From Sphingomonadales bacterium (GTDB lineage Bacteria > Pseudomonadota > Alphaproteobacteria > Sphingomonadales > Sphingomonadaceae): 64,000 nt of DNA. Positions within the stretch are counted from its first letter, which is position 1; each line of letters begins with the position of its first letter. Position numbers and translations under genes: made by a program. The stretch spans positions 1 to 64,000 of the forward strand of contig JAFLDB010000003.1 in assembly GCA_017302615.1 (NCBI GenBank). The letters are read 5' to 3'. Positions 50,637 through 61,786 of this stretch are shown piece after piece. Under the pieces are notes generated by a model, which searched no databases, was not told where the DNA came from, and was given only the letters and a program-made list of their open reading frames with translations.

Positions 50637-52073
50637 TCAGCGCGGCAGCTGGCTCGCCCCCATCAGCGCCTCGTCGACCGCGCGGGCGGCCTGGCGGCCT
50701 TCGCGGATCGCCCAGACGACCAGGCTCTGCCCCCGGCGCATGTCGCCGCAGGCAAAGATCTGCGGATCGCTGGTCCGGTAGTCGGTGGTGTTGGCGGCAA
50801 CGTTGCCGCGGCCGTCCAGCGCCACGCCCGACTGGTCGAGCAGGCCCGGCTTGCGCGGGCCGGTGAAGCCCATGGCGAGCAGGATCAGATCGGCCTTCAG
50901 CGTGAATTCGCTGCCGGAGATCTCCTGCATCTTGCCGTCGACCCATTCGACCCGGACGCATTCCAGGCCGGTGACCTGTCCGTCCTTGCCCGCGACGCGC
51001 TTGGTCAGGATCGCCCAGTCGCGCTCCACCCCTTCCTCGTGGCTGGTCGAGGTGCGCAGCTTGAGCGGCCAATCCGGCCAGGTCAGCAGCTTGTTTTCCT
51101 TCTCCGGCGGCTGCGGCATGATCTCGATCTGGGTGACCGAGGCCGCGCCCTGGCGGTTGGAGGTGCCGACGCAGTCGCTGCCGGTGTCCCCGCCGCCGAT
51201 CACCACCACGTGCTTGCCGGTGGCCAGCAGCGAGCCGCGCGGGGCGGCGCGCAGTTCGTCATCGCCGGCGTTGCGCTTGTTCTGCTGGGTCAGGAATTCC
51301 ATCGCGAGCCGCACGCCGGGCAGTTCCGCCCCCGGAATGTCGAGCCGCCGCGGCTCTTCCGCGCCGCCCGACAGGACGATCGCGTCGAAGTTTTCCTTCA
51401 GGCTCTTGATCGAGATGTCGACGCCGACTTCGGTCGAGGTGCGGAATTCGACCCCTTCGGCCTCCATCTGCACGGCGCGGCGGTTGATCAGGTGCTTCTC
51501 CAGCTTGAAGTCCGGAATGCCGTACCGCAGCAGGCCGCCGATCCGGTCGTTCTTTTCGAACACCGTCACCGAATGCCCTGCGCGGGCCAGTTGCTGCGCG
51601 GCGGCCATCCCGGCCGGGCCGGAGCCGACCACGGCAACCGACTTGCCGGTCCGCTTGGCCGGGATCTGCGGCGAGATCCAGCCGTTCTCCCAGCCCTTGT
51701 CGACGATCGCGCATTCGATGCTCTTGATCGTGACCGGCTGGTCGATCAGGTTCAGCGTGCAGCTGGCCTCGCACGGGGCGGGGCAGATGCGGCCGGTGAA
51801 CTCGGGGAAATTGTTGGTCGAATGCAGCACTTCCAGCGCATTCAGCCAGTCCCCTTCATAGACCAGGTGGTTCCAGTCCGGGATGATGTTGTTCACCGGA
51901 CAGCCGTTGTGACAATAGGGAATCCCGCAGTTCATGCACCGCGAAGCCTGCGCTTTCAGCGCCGGTTCGGAATGCGGAATGACGAATTCCTTGTAGTGGT
52001 TCAGCCGCTCCTTGGGATCCGCATAGGTGCGGTCCTGGCGGTCAAGCTCGAGAAAGCCGGTTTCCTTGCCCAT
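50637..52073 (-). CDS. gltD: Glutamate synthase small subunit
   Basis: 478 residues. The N-terminal Fe-S Cys groups lie in [18 protein letters not shown] and [11 protein letters not shown]. Two Rossmann folds follow: [20 protein letters not shown] (FAD) and [17 protein letters not shown] (NADPH), and [15 protein letters not shown] near the end contacts FAD. It passes electrons from NADPH to the large subunit in ammonia assimilation. It follows gltB by 11 bases on the same strand. Confidence 0.96.
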   Translation of the reverse strand: MGKETGFLELDRQDRTYADPKERLNHYKEFVIPHSEPALKAQASRCMNCGIPYCHNGCPVNNIIPDWNHLVYEGDWLNALEVLHSTNNFPEFTGRICPAPCEASCTLNLIDQPVTIKSIECAIVDKGWENGWISPQIPAKRTGKSVAVVGSGPAGMAAAQQLARAGHSVTVFEKNDRIGGLLRYGIPDFKLEKHLINRRAVQMEAEGVEFRTSTEVGVDISIKSLKENFDAIVLSGGAEEPRRLDIPGAELPGVRLAMEFLTQQNKRNAGDDELRAAPRGSLLATGKHVVVIGGGDTGSDCVGTSNRQGAASVTQIEIMPQPPEKENKLLTWPDWPLKLRTSTSHEEGVERDWAILTKRVAGKDGQVTGLECVRVEWVDGKMQEISGSEFTLKADLILLAMGFTGPRKPGLLDQSGVALDGRGNVAANTTDYRTSDPQIFACGDMRRGQSLVVWAIREGRQAARAVDEALMGASQLPR

Positions 52074-52084
52074 GTTCCTGACCC

Positions 52085-55000
52085 TTATTCCGCGGCCACC
52101 GAAGCGGCAGCCAGCCGCTCGGCCTCGAGTTGCTTCAGCGCCTTCGCATAGTCGCGCGGCATCACCTTGACGAACTTGCCCACCGTCCCGGCCCAGTCAT
52201 CGAGCAGTTCGCGGGCGCGCTTCGATCCCGTGTGGAGGTGGTGGCGTTCCAGCAGCACTTTCAGCCGCTCGGCATCGTGCCGCAGCGGATCGCCCATGCC
52301 GTTGTCGTGGACGCTCTGCGTGCGCTGCTGCGGCCGGCCGGCACCGTCTTCCTCGTCCCGATCGGCCGAAACCGGCAGCAGATCGACCTGCGCCGGGTTG
52401 CACAACCGGGCGAAAGTGCCGTCGGGATCATAGACATAGGCGATCCCGCCCGACATCCCGGCGGCAAAGTTGCGGCCGGTCTTGCCCAGCACCGCAACCA
52501 CCCCGCCGGTCATGTATTCACAGCCATGATCGCCGCAGCCCTCGACCACCGCGACCGCGCCCGAATTGCGCACGGCGAAGCGTTCACCGGCCACGCCGTT
52601 GAAGAAGGCTTCCCCGGCAATCGCGCCATAAAGCACGGTGTTGCCGACGATGATGTTCTGCGTTGCCTCGCGCTCGACATGGGTGGGCTGGCGGACGATC
52701 ACGCGCCCGCCCGACAGGCCCTTGCCGACATAGTCGTTGGCATCGCCGGTCAGGTCGAGCGTCACGCCGTGGGCCAGCCAGGCGCCGAAGCTCTGCCCGG
52801 CAACCCCGGTCAGCTTCACCTTGATCGTGTTGTCGGGCAGGCCGGCATGGCCATAACGGCGCGCCACTTCGCCCGAGAGCATCGCCCCGACGGTGCGGTT
52901 GACGTTGATCACCTTGCGTTCGATCACCACCGCCGACTTGCGCTCCAGCGCATCGGCGGCGGCCGCGATCAGCTCGTTGTCGAGCGCCTTGTCCAGCCCG
53001 TGATCCTGCGTCTCGCTCCAGCCGAGCGAGGGGCTGTCACCCAGCGGGACCTGGTGGAGGATGCGCGACAGATCGACGCCGCTGGCCTTCCAGTGGTCGA
53101 TCGCCTTCCTCATGTCGAGCCGGTCGACCCGGCCGACCATTTCGGCGACGGTGCGGAAGCCCAGTTCGGCCATGATCGCGCGCAGTTCCTCGGCAACGAA
53201 GAAGAAGTAGTTGATCACGTGTTCCGGCTGGCCGTTGAAGCGCGCGCGCAGCACCGGGTCCTGCGTCGCCACGCCGACCGGGCAGGTGTTGAGATGGCAC
53301 TTGCGCATCATGATGCACCCGGCCGCGATCAGCGGCGCGGTGGCAAAGCCGAACTCGTCCGCACCCAGCAGCGCCGCCACCGCCACATCGCGCCCGGTGC
53401 GCAGGCCGCCGTCGGCCTGAACGCAGATCCGGCTGCGCAGGTTGTTGAGGATCAGCGTCTGCTGGGTTTCGGCAAGGCCGATTTCCCAGGGGGAACCGGC
53501 GTGGGTCAGCGAAGTCAGCGGCGAAGCGCCGGTCCCGCCTTCATAGCCGGAAATCGTCACATGGTCCGCCCGCGCCTTGGAAACGCCTGCGGCAACCGTG
53601 CCGACGCCCACTTCGGACACCAGCTTCACCGAGATCCGCGCCCCGGTGTTGACGTTCTTCAGATCGTGGATCAGCTGGGCCAGATCCTCGATCGAATAGA
53701 TGTCATGGTGCGGCGGCGGCGAAATCAGGCCGACGCCGGGGGTGGAATGGCGGGTCGCGCCGATGGTCTTGTCGACCTTGTGGCCGGGCAGCTGGCCGCC
53801 TTCGCCGGGCTTGGCGCCCTGGGCCATCTTGATCTGCACGTCGTCGGCATTGACCAGGTATTCGGTGGTCACGCCGAACCGTCCGCTGGCGACCTGCTTG
53901 ATCGCACTGCGCATCGAATCGCCATTGTCCAGCGGCTGGAAGCGCTTGGGATCCTCGCCGCCTTCGCCGGTGTTCGACTTGCCGCCGATCCGGTTCATCG
54001 CCAGCGCCAGGGTGGTGTGGGCTTCCCAGCTGATCGAGCCATAGCTCATCGCCCCGGTGGCAAAGCGCTTGACGATCTCGCTGGCCGGTTCGACCTCGCT
54101 GATGTCGAGCGGCTTGTCGGCCGGCTTGAATTCCATCAGCCCGCGGATGGTCAGCATCCGGCTCGACTGGTCGTTGATCGACTGGGCAAAGGCCTTGTAC
54201 TTGTCCGGCACATTGCCGCGCACCGCGTGCTGCAGGGCGGCGATGTTCTCGGCCGTCCAGGCGTGTTCCTCGCCGCGCAGGCGCAGGCCATAGATCCCGC
54301 CCACGTCCAGCATGTTCTTGTAGATCGGGTTGTCGCCATAGGCGGCCTGGTGGCGGCGCACCGCTTCCTCGGCCACCTGGGCCAGGCCGATCCCCTCGAT
54401 CGTGGTCGCCGTGCCGGTGAAGTACTTGTCGATGAAGGCCGAAGACAGCCCGACCGCGTCGAAGATCTGCGCCCCGCAATAGGACTGGTAGGTCGAGATG
54501 CCCATCTTGGACATGACCTTGAGGATGCCCTTGCCGACCGCCTTGATGTAGTTCTTCTTCACCGTCTTGGCGTCGAGCGGCAGCTCCTTCTTCACGCGGA
54601 TCTCTTCCAGCGTCTCGAAGGCCACGTACGGATTGATCGCTTCCGCGCCGTAACCCGCCAGCACGCAGAAGTGGTGCACTTCGCGCGCTTCGCCGGTTTC
54701 GACGACCAGCCCGGTCTGCATCCGCAGGCCCTGGCGGACCAGGTGATGGTGCACGGCGGCCGTGGCCAGCAGCGCCGGCATGGCGATCCGGTCCGGCCCC
54801 TGGGCGCGGTCGGACAGGATCAGGATGTTCTTGTCCTGCAGCACCGCTTCGGTCGCGGCCCAGCACATTTCCTTGATCGCCATTTCCAGGCCATCGGCCC
54901 CGGTCCTGGCATCCCAGGTGATGTCGATCGTCTCGGTCCGGAAAGCGCCGTCCAGCGCCGCCTCGACCGAGCGGATCTTGGCCACTTCGTCATTGGTCAG

Positions 55001-56725
55001 GATCGGCTGATCGACTTCGAGCCGCTTGTGGGTGCCGGCTTCCATGCCCAGCAGGTTGGGGCGCGGGCCGATCATCGAAACCAGGCTCATCACCAGTTCC
55101 TCGCGGATCGGGTCGATCGGCGGGTTGGTGACCTGGGCGAAGTTCTGCTTGAAATAGTCGTAGAGCAGGCGGCTCTTGTTGGACAGCACCGCGATCGGCG
55201 TGTCGGTGCCCATCGACCCGATCGGATCGTCGCCATCGCGGCCCATCGGCTCCAGGAACTTCGAAATGTCTTCCTGCGTGTAGCCGAAGGCCTGCTGGCG
55301 ATCGAGCAGGCTGGTGGTTTCGACCGGCAGCTGGGCCAGTTCCGGCTCGATCAGGTCCAGATCCTTGAGCTTGTACTGCGCGGCTTCCAGCCAGGATTCA
55401 TAGGGTTCGGCATCGGCCAGGCTGGCCTTGATTTCCTCATCCTCGATGATCCGGCCTTCGGCAAAGTCGATCAGCAGCATCTTGCCGGGCTGCAGGCGCC
55501 ACTTGCGGACGATGTTGTCTTCCTTGATCGGCAGGACGCCGCTTTCGGACGCCATGACCACGATGTCGTCATCGGTGACCAGGAAGCGGGCCGGACGCAG
55601 GCCGTTGCGGTCCAGCGTCGCGCCGATCTGGCGGCCATCGGTGAAAGCCACGGCGGCCGGGCCGTCCCACGGCTCCATCAGCGCGGCGTGGTATTCGTAG
55701 AAGGCGCGGCGCTTGGCATCCATCAGCGGGTTGCCGGCCCAGGCTTCGGGGATCAGCATCATCACCGCGTGGGCCAGGCTGTAGCCGCCGGCCAGCAGCA
55801 GTTCGAGCGCGTTGTCGAGGCAGGCCGTGTCCGACTGCCCGTGCGGGATCAGCGGCCACATCTTGTCGAGGTCCGCGCCCAGCAGCTCGCTTTCCATCGT
55901 GCGGCGGCGCGCGTTCATCCAGTTGACGTTGCCGCGCACGGTGTTGATCTCGCCGTTGTGGGCGATGAACCGGTAGGGGTGCGCCAGCTTCCAGCTGGGG
56001 AAGGTGTTGGTGGAAAAGCGCTGGTGAACCAGGCCGAGCGCCGAAACACAGTCCGGATCGCGCAGGTCGTCATAGAAGCTGCCGACCTGGGTGGCCAGCA
56101 GCAGCCCCTTGTAGACCACGGTGCGGCTGGAGAAGCTGGGCATGTACAGCTCGGTCAGGCCGGGCAGGCCATGCTTTTCGGCCAGCGCCGCCAGCGGGTT
56201 CTGGGTCTGCTTGCGGATCGCCAGGATCTTGCGCTCGAACGCGTCCTGATCCTCGCAATTGTCGCCGCGGGCGACAAAGCACTGACGGATCACCGGCATT
56301 TCGGCCTTCACCGTTTCGCCCAGCCCGTCGATCGTCACCGGCACGTCGCGCCAGCCGATCAGACGCTGGCCTTCCTTGGCGATGAACTTTTCAAAGATGC
56401 CGACAATGAATTCGCGGCTCGCCTCGTCCTGCGGCAGGAAGCACATGGCCACGGCATAGTCGCCCGGCTGGGGCAGCTTCAGCCCTTCGGCATCGGCCCA
56501 GCGGCGATAGAGCGCGTCGGGAATCTGGATCAGGATGCCGGCGCCGTCGCCCAGCAGCGGATCCGCACCGACCGCCCCGCGATGGTCGATGTTTTTCAGA
56601 ATCTCCAGGGCCTGGGTTACGATCGCATGGCTTTTGGCGCCCTTGATGTGGGCGACAAAGCCCACGCCGCAGGCGTCGTGTTCGTTACGCGGATCATAAA
56701 GGCCCTGAGGCGCCGGAAATCCCAT
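52085..56725 (-). CDS. gltB: Glutamate synthase large subunit
   Basis: 1546 residues from [20 protein letters not shown]. An ATG 12 bases upstream has no ribosome site at a usable distance. The maturation Cys in [13 protein letters not shown] is the N-terminal nucleophile of the glutaminase domain. The FMN-barrel domain ([38 protein letters not shown]) and the 3Fe-4S motif [19 protein letters not shown] follow, then the GXGXG repeat region ([52 protein letters not shown]). Converts glutamine and 2-oxoglutarate to glutamate. Forms the enzyme with GltD. Confidence 0.96.
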   Translation of the reverse strand: MGFPAPQGLYDPRNEHDACGVGFVAHIKGAKSHAIVTQALEILKNIDHRGAVGADPLLGDGAGILIQIPDALYRRWADAEGLKLPQPGDYAVAMCFLPQDEASREFIVGIFEKFIAKEGQRLIGWRDVPVTIDGLGETVKAEMPVIRQCFVARGDNCEDQDAFERKILAIRKQTQNPLAALAEKHGLPGLTELYMPSFSSRTVVYKGLLLATQVGSFYDDLRDPDCVSALGLVHQRFSTNTFPSWKLAHPYRFIAHNGEINTVRGNVNWMNARRRTMESELLGADLDKMWPLIPHGQSDTACLDNALELLLAGGYSLAHAVMMLIPEAWAGNPLMDAKRRAFYEYHAALMEPWDGPAAVAFTDGRQIGATLDRNGLRPARFLVTDDDIVVMASESGVLPIKEDNIVRKWRLQPGKMLLIDFAEGRIIEDEEIKASLADAEPYESWLEAAQYKLKDLDLIEPELAQLPVETTSLLDRQQAFGYTQEDISKFLEPMGRDGDDPIGSMGTDTPIAVLSNKSRLLYDYFKQNFAQVTNPPIDPIREELVMSLVSMIGPRPNLLGMEAGTHKRLEVDQPILTNDEVAKIRSVEAALDGAFRTETIDITWDARTGADGLEMAIKEMCWAATEAVLQDKNILILSDRAQGPDRIAMPALLATAAVHHHLVRQGLRMQTGLVVETGEAREVHHFCVLAGYGAEAINPYVAFETLEEIRVKKELPLDAKTVKKNYIKAVGKGILKVMSKMGISTYQSYCGAQIFDAVGLSSAFIDKYFTGTATTIEGIGLAQVAEEAVRRHQAAYGDNPIYKNMLDVGGIYGLRLRGEEHAWTAENIAALQHAVRGNVPDKYKAFAQSINDQSSRMLTIRGLMEFKPADKPLDISEVEPASEIVKRFATGAMSYGSISWEAHTTLALAMNRIGGKSNTGEGGEDPKRFQPLDNGDSMRSAIKQVASGRFGVTTEYLVNADDVQIKMAQGAKPGEGGQLPGHKVDKTIGATRHSTPGVGLISPPPHHDIYSIEDLAQLIHDLKNVNTGARISVKLVSEVGVGTVAAGVSKARADHVTISGYEGGTGASPLTSLTHAGSPWEIGLAETQQTLILNNLRSRICVQADGGLRTGRDVAVAALLGADEFGFATAPLIAAGCIMMRKCHLNTCPVGVATQDPVLRARFNGQPEHVINYFFFVAEELRAIMAELGFRTVAEMVGRVDRLDMRKAIDHWKASGVDLSRILHQVPLGDSPSLGWSETQDHGLDKALDNELIAAAADALERKSAVVIERKVINVNRTVGAMLSGEVARRYGHAGLPDNTIKVKLTGVAGQSFGAWLAHGVTLDLTGDANDYVGKGLSGGRVIVRQPTHVEREATQNIIVGNTVLYGAIAGEAFFNGVAGERFAVRNSGAVAVVEGCGDHGCEYMTGGVVAVLGKTGRNFAAGMSGGIAYVYDPDGTFARLCNPAQVDLLPVSADRDEEDGAGRPQQRTQSVHDNGMGDPLRHDAERLKVLLERHHLHTGSKRARELLDDWAGTVGKFVKVMPRDYAKALKQLEAERLAAASVAAE

Positions 56726-56890
56726 CGATAGTCCCATCCTGTCAAACCGGCCGGAAATCGGCGATTCGTGCACGCGGGCCGCGCAAGTCGCAGAATTCCG
56801 GCAATTAAGCGCAAGATTCCCCGCCGCGAGAGGCAGCGAAAATTGCGCAGACCTCTCCCATGGCGACAGGAACAGTCTTTTGCAACTGCG

Positions 56891-56923
56891 AAAAGGGGCA
56901 GGAACGCGGCTGCGTCCTGCCCC
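56891..56923 (-). terminator. Rho-independent terminator after the Pro/Ala-rich protein gene
   Basis: On the minus strand GGGGCAGGA / TCCTGCCCC (with an inner CGC/GCG extension over one bulged base) is followed by TTTT. It begins 42 bases after the stop of the gene at 56965-58929. Confidence 0.7.
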
Positions 56924-56964
56924 ATAGCTATGTAGTGATCGGGATCGGGTTCCGGTGCGGGTTC

Positions 56965-58929
56965 TTACGCCGCGCCGCTCATCCGCTGCAGGTTGGCAAG
57001 CGCCATGCGCAGGGCGCGCTCGGCTTCCTCGCGGTCGACGGCCGGCGCGGCATTGTCGGCGGCGATCGGCTGGCCCTGTTCGGCATTGGCCGGGGCATCG
57101 AAGCGGCGGAACGGAGCGGCCTCTTCTGCCTGCGGGCGGGCCATCTGGCCGGGGAAGATCACCACCGGTTCGATCTCGGCGCTGTCGGCTTCGGGTTCCT
57201 CGATCCGGACCAGCCCGGCGCGCGGCCCGGCCGGCTGGATCGGCACGCCCAGCAGCGAGCCGAACTTGTCCTCGGCCACAGGCTCTTCGCCGGCCGTATC
57301 CTCGGCCGGCTCCGGCTCGGGCTGCGGCTCAGGCTCGGGCGCGATGGCCTGGGGCATGGCAAAGGGAGCCGGTTCCGGTGCGGCCACCGGGGCGGTCGCC
57401 AGCGGAGCGGCGGGCATGGCAATATGGCGCGGCGGCAGCAGGCTGCTTAGCGGCTCGGCCTCTTCCTCGAACCCGCCAAGGTCGAGCGGGCGCATCGCCG
57501 CCGGAATGGCGACCGGCGCGGGCGCGGCCGGCGCCGGCTGTGCCGGTTCGGCTGCGCTGGCCGCTGCAAACGGCGCGAAGGGGGCAGGGATCGGCGCTTC
57601 CGGCTCGACCGGCGCTGCAAACGGAGCAGCAAACGGAGCAGCGAAGGCTTGCGGCACGGGCGCCGCGACTGGCGCAGGTTCCGGGATGACCGGCGCTGCG
57701 GCCTGGACCGGGGCGACCTCTGCCACCGGAGCCGGTTCGGCTGCAACCGGTGCCGGGACCCCGCCCGCAGCGGCGGCGCGGGCCGCGCGGCGGCGGGCCA
57801 TCGATTCGGCGAGGCGGCTGGCCAGATCGGTCATGCCGAGCCCGGCCGGGCTGGGCAGCGGTTCCGGCGGCGCGGCGATCGGCGTCATGGCAACCGGAAC
57901 GGCCGGGGGCGAAACCGGTTCGGGCATCGCCACTGGAGCAGGGGCGGGTTCCACCACCGGCTCGGGGACGGCGAACGCAGCCGGGGCCATTGGCGGCACG
58001 GCAAAGGCTTCGACTGCCGGGGCCGGGGGCACGGTGAACTGCGGCACGCCCGGGTCGGCTTCGGGGGCGCCGAAGCGCGGCGGCACGGCCATGGGCGCGG
58101 CAGCCACTTCCGGCGCAGGCTCGCTCTGGGCAAAGCGCGGCGGGAACAGCGGTTCGGGCGTTTCGGTGTCGAACACGGTCGTCTTGAACCCGGCGGCCTG
58201 GACGAAGGTCTGGTCGATATGGTCGCCGTCGACCGGCTGGCCGAAGATCTGGCGCGGCGCTTCAGCCGGGGCAGGGGCCACCATGGCCGGCTGTTCGGCT
58301 GGCGGGGGCGCTTCCGCCACGGGCTGCGGCTGGAATTCCTGGCGCACCGGCTCGGCCTGATAGGCCCCCAGATCGAGCGCGGCATGCGGCGGCGGAGCAT
58401 CGAAGCCGACCTTGGAGATATCCAGAATCTGCGGAGCGCCGCCAGGCAGCGGGGCCATTTCGTGGGGCACGAAGTCCTCCTCGTCGTGTTCGATGGTCAG
58501 GGCTCGGCGGCGCTGGGCAAGGATGCCGCCAGCCGGCTCGTCGTCTTCGGCCTCGTTAAAGGCCGGGTGGTTGGTATAGCGCGGCGCGGCCTCTTCGCGG
58601 TCGGCCAGCTTGGTCCGCTTGCGCTCGCGCACTTCGGGCTTGGGCCGGGTCAGGCGGCGGGCAATGATCAGCCCGATCGTGCTGCCGATTGCGGCCAGCA
58701 CCAGCGCAACCAGGATCCGCGCAGTCACGCCCAGCGGCGGGGCGGCGGCGGGAATGACCAGATCGATCCGGCTGGCCATGACCACCGATTCCAGCAGCGA
58801 GGGGCGCACGGCCAGGCTGCCGAGGCCGAACAGGGCCCCGAACCACAGCGCCACGACCGCCGGAAACAGCTGGTGCGATGTGATCGGCTTGCTTGCCGGT
58901 TTACGCTTCTGTTTGGCCACGCCTGCCAA
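56965..58929 (-). CDS. Membrane-anchored Pro/Ala-rich protein of unknown function
   Basis: 654 residues. The N-terminal 95 residues hold two membrane helices ([20 protein letters not shown] and [18 protein letters not shown]) with a short loop. A basic segment ([17 protein letters not shown]) follows. The remaining 530 residues are mostly Pro, Ala and Glu with short repeats such as [12 protein letters not shown] and [12 protein letters not shown]. Two local non-repetitive segments occur: [20 protein letters not shown] (about 235) and the C-terminal [17 protein letters not shown] helix. I recognise no named family. The layout suggests an inner-membrane scaffold with a flexible cytoplasmic region. 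Confidence 0.75.
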   Translation of the reverse strand: MAGVAKQKRKPASKPITSHQLFPAVVALWFGALFGLGSLAVRPSLLESVVMASRIDLVIPAAAPPLGVTARILVALVLAAIGSTIGLIIARRLTRPKPEVRERKRTKLADREEAAPRYTNHPAFNEAEDDEPAGGILAQRRRALTIEHDEEDFVPHEMAPLPGGAPQILDISKVGFDAPPPHAALDLGAYQAEPVRQEFQPQPVAEAPPPAEQPAMVAPAPAEAPRQIFGQPVDGDHIDQTFVQAAGFKTTVFDTETPEPLFPPRFAQSEPAPEVAAAPMAVPPRFGAPEADPGVPQFTVPPAPAVEAFAVPPMAPAAFAVPEPVVEPAPAPVAMPEPVSPPAVPVAMTPIAAPPEPLPSPAGLGMTDLASRLAESMARRRAARAAAAGGVPAPVAAEPAPVAEVAPVQAAAPVIPEPAPVAAPVPQAFAAPFAAPFAAPVEPEAPIPAPFAPFAAASAAEPAQPAPAAPAPVAIPAAMRPLDLGGFEEEAEPLSSLLPPRHIAMPAAPLATAPVAAPEPAPFAMPQAIAPEPEPQPEPEPAEDTAGEEPVAEDKFGSLLGVPIQPAGPRAGLVRIEEPEADSAEIEPVVIFPGQMARPQAEEAAPFRRFDAPANAEQGQPIAADNAAPAVDREEAERALRMALANLQRMSGAA

Positions 58930-58964
58930 TCCCTTTCACTATCCCTCCCGGCGCTGCGCCGCCA

Positions 58965-60194
58965 TCAGGCAGCGGCGGACACCGGGCAATCGACAGTTCG
59001 GGCTAACAGGGTTTGGTAAACATCGTGATAACGATGCACGTTGCGGGCCCAGTTGTGTTTTTCCGCAACGTGGGCGAGGCCGGCGCTGCGCCGCGCCTCC
59101 CACAGTTCCGGCGCGCCGAGCAGGCCGGCCAGCGCCTGGGCGCAGGCGGCGGGATCGTCGGGCGGGAACAGGGTGCCGGTGACGCCATCCTCGATCAGCT
59201 CGCGGTGGCCGCCCACGTCGGATGCGGCGACCAGCTGGCGCTGGGCCATGGCCTCCAGCGGCTTGAGCGGGGTGACGAGATCGGTCAGGCGGCTCTTCTT
59301 GCGGGGATAGGCCATGACATCGACCAGCGCGTAATAGCGCTCCACTTCGCTGTGCGGGACCCGCCCGACAAAGCGGATCGCATCCCGCGCGGCAGAGGCT
59401 TCGGCCTGGGCCTTGAGCGCCTCTTCCATCGGCCCGCCACCGACCAGCAGCAGTTTCGCTCCCGGCAACCGCGCGGTCAGATCGGGCATGGCGGCGATCA
59501 GATCGTCTAGTCCTTCATAGTCATAGAAGCTGCCGATGAAGCCCACCACCGGGCCGTCGCCCAGCCCGAGCCGCTCCGCCAGGGCCTCGTCGCGCGGCGC
59601 CGGTTCGCCGAACAGCGACAGGTCTACCCCATTGGGGCTGAGTGTGATCTTGCCCGGCGCAACCCCGCGCGCCACCAGATCGTCCTTCAGCCCCTGGCAG
59701 ATCGTCACCACCGCGTCGGCACCGGCAACCACGTGGCTTTCCAGTGCGCGGGTCAGGCGGTATTTCAGATTGCCTTCGCTGCCGGTGCCGTTGGACACGG
59801 CGGCATCTTCCCAGAAGGCGCGGATTTCATAGACCACCGGCAGGCCCAGCCGCTTGCCCGCGATCAGCGCGGCCTTGCCGCACAGCGCCGGGGAATGGGC
59901 GTGGAGCACGTCGGGCCGCCAGTCTTGCGCCAGGGCGACGATCGCATCGGCCAGCAGGTTGATCTCGCGCCATTCGCGCAGGCCCGCCGGGCCGGTCGCC
60001 GATCCCCGCGTCCGGTGGAACAGGATGCCGTCTGCTTCCTCCGCGTCCGGCCCCTCGCCGGTGTGGCGCAGCCCGGTGATCCCGCGCACTTCCAGCCCGG
60101 CGGCCTGCTGGCTTTTCAGGATCGCGCGGGTGCGAAAGGTATAGCCGCTGTGCAGCGGCAGCGAGTGATCGAGGACGTGGAGGATCCGGGTCAT
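58965..60194 (-). CDS. Glycosyltransferase, exosortase-A system-associated type
   Basis: 409 residues. Start MTRILHVLDHSLPLHSGYTF fits the TIGR04063-type glycosyltransferases that accompany exosortase A (XrtA) systems. GT-B motifs: VLHAHSPALCGKAAL, GFIGSFYDYEGLDDLIAAM, LLLVGGGPMEEALKAQA and the sugar-nucleotide site LVTPLKPLEAMAQRQLVAAS. It is divergent from the small gene and ligase of the same system, 67 bases apart. No exosortase or PEP-CTERM protein gene is in the window. Likely function: exopolysaccharide or protein glycan building. Confidence 0.85.
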   Translation of the reverse strand: MTRILHVLDHSLPLHSGYTFRTRAILKSQQAAGLEVRGITGLRHTGEGPDAEEADGILFHRTRGSATGPAGLREWREINLLADAIVALAQDWRPDVLHAHSPALCGKAALIAGKRLGLPVVYEIRAFWEDAAVSNGTGSEGNLKYRLTRALESHVVAGADAVVTICQGLKDDLVARGVAPGKITLSPNGVDLSLFGEPAPRDEALAERLGLGDGPVVGFIGSFYDYEGLDDLIAAMPDLTARLPGAKLLLVGGGPMEEALKAQAEASAARDAIRFVGRVPHSEVERYYALVDVMAYPRKKSRLTDLVTPLKPLEAMAQRQLVAASDVGGHRELIEDGVTGTLFPPDDPAACAQALAGLLGAPELWEARRSAGLAHVAEKHNWARNVHRYHDVYQTLLARTVDCPVSAAA

Positions 60195-60261
60195 GGCCCG
60201 ATCTTCTAGGGCAACAAGGCTTAACGCGCCGTCAACTCCGCGCTGCTAAGCCGCTGCCACG

Positions 60262-60432
60262 ATGGTCGATTACTTTGCCCTTGCCCTGTCGCACGGCCTG
60301 CTGGTGCTGGCCGGCCTGAAGCTGCTGGCGCGGCAGGATCTGGATGCCGATCCGGCGCCGCCGAAACAGGGCGAAGAGCCGGACGAGCCACCGGCCAGGC
60401 GGCCCAAGCCGGAGTTGCGGCTGCGTGCTTGA
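60262..60432 (+). CDS. 56-residue membrane-associated protein before the O-glycosylation ligase
   Basis: The frame from the ATG at 60262 to the TGA at 60432 encodes 56 residues. It has one hydrophobic helix at the start (VDYFALALSHGLLVLAGLKL) and a Pro/Arg/Glu-rich tail (PPKQGEEPDEPPARRPKPEL). Its 3' end overlaps the GTG start of the ligase gene by 8 bases, which supports translation and coupling. The position directly between the glycosyltransferase and the ligase suggests a small subunit or regulator of the ligase. No family was recognised. Confidence 0.7.
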   Translation: MVDYFALALSHGLLVLAGLKLLARQDLDADPAPPKQGEEPDEPPARRPKPELRLRA

Positions 60433-61786
60433 CCTGGCGATCACCGGCTTCACCCTGGCGTTCCTGGCCCTTGGCCTGCGCAAGCCCTTCGTCTGGGTGC
60501 TGGCCTTCATCTATATCGACATCCTCACCCCGCAGAAGATCAGCTGGTCGCTGCTGGCCTCGCTGCCGATCTCGCTGATTGCCTTCGTGCTGGCCTTCGG
60601 CGGCTGGATCGCGCTGGATGACAAGCGCGACACCCGCTTCACCCTGCGCCAGGGCCTGATCGTGCTGCTGCTGGTCTATTGCGGCCTCACCACCATGATG
60701 GCCGAATTCCAGACCGAAGCGGCCGAGAAATGGTCGTGGGTGTGGAAGGCGCTGCTGTTCGCGATCTTCCTGCCGCTGACCCTGCGCACCCGCCTGCGCT
60801 TCGAAGCGGTGGTGACGGTGATCGTGCTGACCATCGGCGGGATCCTGATCACCGGCGGGATCAAGACCGCGGCGGGCGGCGGGGGCTATGGCCTGCTGCG
60901 CACGTTCGTGGCCGAGAACGCCGGGATCTATGAAGGATCGACCCTGTCCACCATGGCGATCGCGATCATTCCGCTGATCTGGTGGGTGGCGCGCTATACC
61001 ACGCTGTTCCCGCAGCGGCGGCTGGTGCTGCTGTTCGCCGCCGCGCTGACCTTTGCCGCCTTGCTGATTCCGGTCGGCACGCAGACCCGCACCGGCCTGC
61101 TCTGCATCGGCCTGCTCGGCGTCCTGGCGCTGCGTTCGGTCAAGCGGCGGTTCCTTTATCTCGGGGTGGCCGGGGCGGTGGCGGTGGCGGCGGTGCCGTT
61201 CCTGCCGGACAGCTACATGGAACGGATCAACACGATCGAGAATCACAAGTCCGACCAGTCGGCCAGCACTCGCGTGGCGGTGTGGATGTGGACGCTCGAC
61301 TATGTGAAGGACCACCCCTTCGGCGGCGGGTTCGATGCCTATCGCGGCAACAACCTGCAGGTTGAAACGGTCAAGGAACTGGGGCCGGACAACAACGCCA
61401 AGCTGGATGTGCAGGTGCACGAGGAAAAGGCCCGCGCCTATCACTCGGCCTATTTCGAAATGCTGGGCGAACAGGGCTATCCCGGCTTCCTGCTGTGGGC
61501 CTGGATCCATTTCCTCGGCCTGTGGCAGATGGAGCGCCTGCGCCGCCGCTGGGGCAAGGAAAAGGCCGAACATCTCGCCTGGATCGCCCCGCTGGCCAAT
61601 GCCCTGCAGATGGCACAGCTGATCTACCTCTTGGGCGCGCTGTTCATCGGCATTGCCTTCCAGCCGGTGATGTTCATGCTGATCGCGGTGCAGTGCGGGC
61701 TGTGGTCCTATGCCAAGCGGATCGGCGCACCGGCGCGCCAGCCGCTGCGAACCGGTCCGCCGCCGCTCAGGGTCTCGGCAGCATGA
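60425..61786 (+). CDS. O-glycosylation ligase, exosortase-A system-associated (Wzy/O-antigen-ligase fold)
   Basis: 453 residues from a GTG (VLDLAITGFTLAF). The N-terminal part matches the DUF5935-type region: LGLRKPFVWVLAFIYIDILT and TTMMAEFQTEAAEKWSWVWK. The Wzy_C-like ligase region has PLIWWVARYTTLFPQRRLVL, RTGLLCIGLLGVLALRSVKR and the periplasmic loop GGGFDAYRGNNLQV with HSAYFEMLGEQGYPGFLLW. About 11 membrane helices are predicted. It ligates a lipid-linked glycan to protein or lipid. The stop overlaps the next start (ATGA). Confidence 0.88.
   Translation: MLDLAITGFTLAFLALGLRKPFVWVLAFIYIDILTPQKISWSLLASLPISLIAFVLAFGGWIALDDKRDTRFTLRQGLIVLLLVYCGLTTMMAEFQTEAAEKWSWVWKALLFAIFLPLTLRTRLRFEAVVTVIVLTIGGILITGGIKTAAGGGGYGLLRTFVAENAGIYEGSTLSTMAIAIIPLIWWVARYTTLFPQRRLVLLFAAALTFAALLIPVGTQTRTGLLCIGLLGVLALRSVKRRFLYLGVAGAVAVAAVPFLPDSYMERINTIENHKSDQSASTRVAVWMWTLDYVKDHPFGGGFDAYRGNNLQVETVKELGPDNNAKLDVQVHEEKARAYHSAYFEMLGEQGYPGFLLWAWIHFLGLWQMERLRRRWGKEKAEHLAWIAPLANALQMAQLIYLLGALFIGIAFQPVMFMLIAVQCGLWSYAKRIGAPARQPLRTGPPPLRVSAA

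Noticed and set aside
52130..56731. 1533-residue plus-strand open frame opposite gltB
   Set aside because: It is an antisense shadow of a clear gltB gene caused by high GC; its sequence is His/Gln/Arg-rich with no domain.
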